Of a stretch of 10,460 bases of DNA, positions 7,037-10,460 are shown one piece after another. The notes below the pieces were generated by a model. That model saw only the letters and a program-made list of their open reading frames with translations, did not search any database and was not told the origin of the DNA. The position numbers and the translations under genes were made by a program. Origin of the DNA: Deltaproteobacteria bacterium (GTDB lineage: Bacteria; Bdellovibrionota_C; UBA2361; OMII01); NCBI GenBank assembly GCA_023262305.1, contig JALRCK010000048.1:1-10460 (forward strand), written 5' to 3'. How positions within the stretch are numbered: position 1 is the stretch's first letter; each line of letters opens with the position of its first letter.

Positions 7037-8458
7037 CTATTGCGCTTCGTGAGGCTCCGACAGCTCCTCAACATCTACGGCGAGCACGTAGCCCCCTCGA
7101 CCCTTTTTCGACCGCAAACGAAGCCAACGACCGAGCTTTCCCTCCACAAGCACCCGATCTCCCCGCTCAAGGTGTCCGATCACCCGGCCTCCGAAACTGG
7201 GGGCTGACAGCACGGAGGTCCCTTCAAGGACTCGATAGGTGCGTTGGTTTTCAAACCCGGGAGGCCCATCTGCCGGAAGAACAGCTCGTGGAGGTCCTCC
7301 CTGGAGCTCCTCTCGGGGCGCACCCTCGCGTCGGGACAACTCCTCTGGCGGGGACTCAATTCGACGGGGAGCTGAGCCACCCGAAACTCCTCTGCTGACT
7401 CTATCCTTAAACTCAGGTCCCTCTACGGGTCCCTCAGTATTCACGCTCTCCTTCACACGAGCCTCAGACGGAACAGGCTGAGCCGAGGACGGGGTCACAT
7501 CTCGGGGCTTATCCGATGCCGGGGCACCTCCACTGGCAACCTTTGCCTCCTCGGATTGAGGGGCGCCCGCTTGCAGCCCCCCTCCCGGGGGTTGCATGGA
7601 AGATTTGTCGCCGTTCCCCTCTAATGAATAGAAGAGAGCGCCCAAGCGCCCGCCTGGCTCCCTCCTCTCTTGTATGGGTCGTGATAATTCGACCTCGCGA
7701 GGCGCTTCGATGAATGATTCAGATGCAACGCCTTGGGTAGGAGAGCGGAGGTGGGGGAAGAGGTGGTCGAGGTAAAGAAGCACGGCCACCACGACGACAC
7801 ACACCGAGGTCCAGACCCATCGATGCCGACCCAATTTCGGCGGCGAATCAGTCGTAGTAGATTCGATACTCCTCATCGCTTTTGTTTCGCTGATGGGGCT
7901 CTGTGACTCAAGTGAACGAAATGAACTGGTCCCAACGCGCTGGCGCCCCCCTGCTCCTCTCGTCTGTCTAATTCCGACCGACTCAACAACGCGCCGAAGC
8001 TCAACCGCTAACCCCTTCTCGCCCACGTCCTCGAGGCGACCAAGCGTCAGCAGAGCGGTTTCCTTCAGAAGGGCTGTAAGCTCTGGCGTAAGCTGAGTGC
8101 CTTGGATGTCGCGACACAACGACTCAAGGGGCGCCGCGAGAAATGAAACCGGCATCGAAAAAGCACCGAGGTGTCCTCGCACCCACCACAGCCGCGCCTC
8201 AATATCTGACTTATTTTCCAACCGGCTTTCCACGCGCCGGGTAATCTCGGTCCATCGCCTTTCATCGGCAAGGAGATCAAATTCACTCTTCGGTGGTGAC
8301 TGCTCATTTCCGAGGGTCCATGGAGAGGAAGCACTCTCAGATTGCGGCGCTGCGAGCTCGAGCGAGATCTCAATCTCTTTGCTGGCTTCGACACCCGCAA
8401 GGATCGCACCCAACCCAAGGTCGATCCGATCTCTTGTTTTAGCTCCCTTCGTGTTCAT
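7037..8458 (-). CDS. Single-pass membrane protein with C-terminal bacterial SH3 domain
   Basis: A 473-residue protein of unknown function with four parts. Residues 1-200 look cytoplasmic; 58-160 are predicted helical, with a compact EARLWWVRGHLGAF-type segment at about 87-100. A single membrane helix lies at about 214-231 (VWTSVCVVVVAVLLYL), preceded by RHR, which favours an N-in, C-out topology. Residues 240-400 form a low-complexity linker rich in P, G, S, E and R, probably disordered in the periplasm. Residues 406-466 match a bacterial SH3 (SH3b) domain: YRVLEGTSVLSAPSFGG, then ERGDRVLVEGKLGRWLRLR and GYVLAVDVE. Such domains often bind peptidoglycan or peptides. The ATG at 8458 was chosen; an in-frame GTG at 8488 lacks a ribosome site. 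The gene is divergent from the lipoprotein gene across 125 bp. The N-terminal helical part resembles scaffold or TssA-type proteins only loosely, and I do not assign it. Confidence 0.8.
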   Translation of the reverse strand: MNTKGAKTRDRIDLGLGAILAGVEASKEIEISLELAAPQSESASSPWTLGNEQSPPKSEFDLLADERRWTEITRRVESRLENKSDIEARLWWVRGHLGAFSMPVSFLAAPLESLCRDIQGTQLTPELTALLKETALLTLGRLEDVGEKGLAVELRRVVESVGIRQTRGAGGRQRVGTSSFRSLESQSPISETKAMRSIESTTTDSPPKLGRHRWVWTSVCVVVVAVLLYLDHLFPHLRSPTQGVASESFIEAPREVELSRPIQERREPGGRLGALFYSLEGNGDKSSMQPPGGGLQAGAPQSEEAKVASGGAPASDKPRDVTPSSAQPVPSEARVKESVNTEGPVEGPEFKDRVSRGVSGGSAPRRIESPPEELSRREGAPREELQGGPPRAVLPADGPPGFENQRTYRVLEGTSVLSAPSFGGRVIGHLERGDRVLVEGKLGRWLRLRSKKGRGGYVLAVDVEELSEPHEAQ

Positions 8459-8583
8459 ACACCTACCGTGGCGTGACCAAGCCTCCACCGCTCGGTCAAA
8501 CGTGGCTACCTAACGTGTCCACCTTCCTATACTATCGTACCCACAGGCCCGAACCTACTGAAGGGCTACAGGGGGTTTTTTCT
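8459..8583. promoter_or_regulatory. Divergent promoter region with a candidate -10 box
   Basis: The 125 bp between the divergent SH3-domain and lipoprotein genes must hold promoters for both. On the plus strand TATACT at 8528-8533 is a good -10 box (five of six) but has no recognisable -35 box at 16-18 bases. On the minus strand TTGACC (8499-8494) could be a -35 box, without a clear -10 partner. AGGGGG (8570-8575) is the ribosome site for the lipoprotein gene, 8 bases before its ATG. Confidence 0.35.
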
Positions 8584-9189
8584 ATGTTAAGACGCTCATT
8601 GTGCGGCTCTTGGGCGACCGCTGTCTCACTCACAGTCCACCTAACTGGCTGTTTCCCCATGGAGGTTACCAGCCTTGAGGCCCCTTCCGGTCTCGAAAAA
8701 CTGATCGCTGTGTCCGACTCAAACCTACCTGTCTCAATCGATACACGTGGCTACCAAAACCGGTCCCTTGGTCACCAGTATCTCCTGATGGCTCTCCCGA
8801 TTACCAGGATATACCTTCCCTCTCTTGAGAGTGATACCGCCATGCAGCTCTCAGTAGCATGCGGCATGCGCGGGTATCGGTGCTCTACGAATCCCTCCAA
8901 CACGGGCGATCCATCCCACGCGAGTCAACAGACGTTGGCCATCACCGTGACCGACGTCAGTATCAACGGATACGATCTACTTTTTGTCAGAAAACCAACC
9001 GCATCGATTACCCTCGCGGGCGAGGTCCGCAGAGGTGGAGAGGTGGTGCGCTCCTGCCAGGAGAGCTCCTCAGCCACTAATACGGCCCACTACGCCTTCA
9101 ATGCGGAGCTCCAACACGCTCTCGGAGAGGCTCTGCTGCAGGCGAGCTACAAACTTCTCGACTGTCTAGGGCTAACCAGCGCGCGATAG
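8584..9189 (+). CDS. Putative lipoprotein, unknown function
   Basis: A 201-residue predicted lipoprotein. The N-terminus has two arginines, a hydrophobic stretch and the lipobox LTGC with the acylated cysteine at 23. Phenylalanine follows the cysteine, so the +2 rule would favour outer-membrane sorting. The mature part begins EVTSLEAPSGLEKL and has alternating hydrophobic segments (66-79, 116-136, 140-148) that suggest a mostly beta or alpha/beta fold, then a helix-like C-terminus (170-193). Four cysteines in the mature part (94, 100, 158, 194) could form disulfides. The overall shape recalls small auxiliary lipoproteins such as the YajG or PqiC type, but I see no decisive motif. The ATG at 8584 was chosen for its AGGGGG site and signal peptide; the frame is open to 8473, which would overlap the divergent gene. 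The CPBP protease gene follows after 22 bp, so the two probably form an operon. Confidence 0.8.
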   Translation: MLRRSLCGSWATAVSLTVHLTGCFPMEVTSLEAPSGLEKLIAVSDSNLPVSIDTRGYQNRSLGHQYLLMALPITRIYLPSLESDTAMQLSVACGMRGYRCSTNPSNTGDPSHASQQTLAITVTDVSINGYDLLFVRKPTASITLAGEVRRGGEVVRSCQESSSATNTAHYAFNAELQHALGEALLQASYKLLDCLGLTSAR

Positions 9190-9211
9190 ACTTTCAGGGG
9201 ACGGCTTATCA

Positions 9212-9805
9212 ATGGCAAGAGGTGCTTCAATTCTCACGCTAGCGATCACGAGCGAGGTCGCCCTGATTGTGATTGCCTATCTGCTCTCGTGGCTCTGCGG
9301 GATTGAGTTGTCATGGAGCACATCAGCAACCTCTCTCACGATCGGTGCCCTCTCTGCGATCCCTCTCCTGGTGGGAAACCACCTACTATGGCAATGGACC
9401 CAAAACAATCCAAGCTCCGTCTACGCGCGCTTCAGCCGAGAGATAATAGTGCCACTCTGCCGTGAGGTAACAACATTTCAAGCGTTTCTGATAGGCATAC
9501 TATCTGGCGTTGGTGAAGAGGTCCTCTTCCGCGGCGCTTTGAACCTCATCATCGCTCACTGGGGAGGTCTTTTCTTGGCGTTTCTGGGCTCGAGCGTTGC
9601 GTTCGCATGGGTTCACTTTATTGGCAACACAAAACGCTGGGGGGGGATGATTCCACTCTACACACTTGTGGGTGGAGCACTCTGGTTAGTATGGTTTTGT
9701 ACCCAGTCTCTCGCCGCGGCAGCCGCTACGCACGCTTTGTACAATTTTCTGGCCATCATTTGGATTCGACGCCTCGCCCTCCGAGCTGAAGGGCGCGCGG
9801 CTTAG
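9212..9805 (+). CDS. CPBP family intramembrane glutamic protease (Abi/CAAX type)
   Basis: A 197-residue polytopic membrane protein with the active-site signature of the CPBP (CAAX protease and bacteriocin-processing, Abi) family, related to Rce1. The glutamates lie in GVGEEVLFRG (E102, E103, with R107), followed by FAWVH (F131 to H135) and HALYN (H174 to N178), matching motifs EExxxR, FxxxH and HxxxN/D. About six membrane helices are visible (roughly 8-30, 40-60, 90-100, 108-135, 146-164, 166-186). Substrates in bacteria vary and cannot be inferred here; prenylated proteins are unlikely. ATG 9212 has AGGGGA about 10 bases before it. It lies 22 bp after the lipoprotein gene. Its TAG overlaps the TAA of the opposing cysteine desulfurase gene by a few bases, leaving no room for a separate terminator. 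Confidence 0.9.
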   Translation: MARGASILTLAITSEVALIVIAYLLSWLCGIELSWSTSATSLTIGALSAIPLLVGNHLLWQWTQNNPSSVYARFSREIIVPLCREVTTFQAFLIGILSGVGEEVLFRGALNLIIAHWGGLFLAFLGSSVAFAWVHFIGNTKRWGGMIPLYTLVGGALWLVWFCTQSLAAAAATHALYNFLAIIWIRRLALRAEGRAA

Positions 9806-10460
9806 CGCCCGAACATCTTGCGCGCCTCGCGAACGGCGTTGACCACCGATTCGAAATCAGAGGCGCACGAGTACACCCCGAAACTCATTCGAACCGTTGC
9901 GGGAACTCCTAACTTTCGTAGAGCCGGCATCGCACAGTGATTGCCGGCGCGAATCTGAACGTTGTGGGTGTCGGCTATCGTCGCGAAATCGTGCGGATGC
10001 ACCGTGTCGATCGAGAAGGAGCATACTGAAGTTTGCGCCCCGCCCGCCACGCCCGGACCGTGAAGCGTTACTCCCTCCTCTCCTTTAAGGAGGTCAATAG
10101 CACCGCGAACGAGATCCTTCTCGTGCTTGGAGATATCCTCCCGTTTAAACCGAGAAAGGAAATCAACGGCCGCTCCGAGGGCAATCGCTTCTGGAAAGGC
10201 AGGGGTTCCCGCCTCAAAACGCTGCGGAACTTCGGCCCACCCGGACCCTTCCACGCTAACGTAGGAGATCATATCTCCTCCACCCTGAAACGGTTGCATC
10301 TTCTCAAGCACCTCTGGCCGACCGTACAAGGCCCCGATCCCCGTCGGTCCGTACATCTTATGGCCTGAAAAGGCATACAGGTCACACCCAAGCTTCTCAA
10401 CGTCGACTCCGAGATGGGTCACTCCCTGAGCCCCATCCACGAGTGTCAACGCACCTGTTG
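9802..10460 (-). CDS. sufS: Cysteine desulfurase, SufS/CsdA type (C-terminal part)
   Basis: PLP-dependent enzyme that removes sulfur from cysteine as an enzyme-bound persulfide for iron-sulfur cluster assembly. Only the last 218 or so residues are here; the N-terminal half, usually about 190 residues, lies beyond the right edge. The visible part begins in the cofactor site: VDGAQG, then AFSGHKMYGPTG, where the lysine at codon 10357-10359 forms the Schiff base. Later come FEAGTP, the substrate region, and RAGNHCAMP, whose cysteine (codon 9934-9936) is the persulfide-carrying residue. The RxGxHCAMP form and the residues around it place it in group II (SufS/CsdA), not IscS. It ends at MFGR and TAA. 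No suf neighbours are visible, so SufS and CsdA cannot be told apart with certainty. No start codon lies in the window; an in-frame TTG at 10447-10449 is internal. Confidence 0.93.
   Translation of the reverse strand, partial: TGALTLVDGAQGVTHLGVDVEKLGCDLYAFSGHKMYGPTGIGALYGRPEVLEKMQPFQGGGDMISYVSVEGSGWAEVPQRFEAGTPAFPEAIALGAAVDFLSRFKREDISKHEKDLVRGAIDLLKGEEGVTLHGPGVAGGAQTSVCSFSIDTVHPHDFATIADTHNVQIRAGNHCAMPALRKLGVPATVRMSFGVYSCASDFESVVNAVREARKMFGR

Overview
The window reads as chromosomal DNA from a diderm (Gram-negative type) bacterium of moderate GC content. The envelope evidence is a lipoprotein with a clear lipobox, a secreted cysteine-repeat protein, a membrane-anchored SH3-domain protein and a membrane-bound sulfatase-fold transferase. 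The lineage cannot be assigned from this sequence. Alanyl-tRNA synthetase is the short form, without the C-terminal oligomerisation domain, which is familiar from candidate-phyla bacteria, while the other genes look like ordinary diderm genes. There is no rRNA, tRNA, CRISPR array, insertion sequence or phage gene that I can see.

Layout, left to right. (1) 19-1054, minus strand: an unrecognised 223-residue protein (383-1054), followed 37 bp downstream by a small secreted protein of three exact 28-residue cysteine repeats (19-345). (2) 1055-1934: a gene-poor stretch that holds a decayed DUF486 (DMT-family) small membrane protein gene (1187-1525, plus strand), broken by three frame changes, one of them at an A7G9 tract. 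About 400 bp of unexplained sequence and a plausible promoter follow. (3) 1935-2864, plus: a diacylglycerol-kinase-type lipid kinase. (4) 3040-6896, minus: short alanyl-tRNA synthetase (4995-6896), then 44 bp downstream an LTA-synthase-like sulfatase-family phosphotransferase (3040-4950), with a good sigma70-like promoter before the synthetase. (5) 7037-8458, minus: a one-pass membrane protein with a proline-rich linker and a C-terminal bacterial SH3 domain. (6) Divergent from it, 8584-9805, plus: a lipoprotein and a CPBP (Abi/CAAX-type) intramembrane protease. (7) 9802-10460, minus: the C-terminal part of a SufS/CsdA-type cysteine desulfurase, running out of the window; its stop codon overlaps that of the protease gene.

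Functional links. LTA-synthase/MdoB-type enzymes release diacylglycerol, and diacylglycerol kinases recycle it to phosphatidate, so the convergent lipid kinase and sulfatase-family enzyme may serve one lipid cycle (inference). The lipoprotein, protease and SH3 protein around 7-9.8 kb are all envelope proteins sharing one divergent intergenic region. No complete new system is evident. The most notable observations are the decayed DUF486 gene, the 28-residue cysteine repeats, the short synthetase in a diderm setting and the undescribed SH3 protein.
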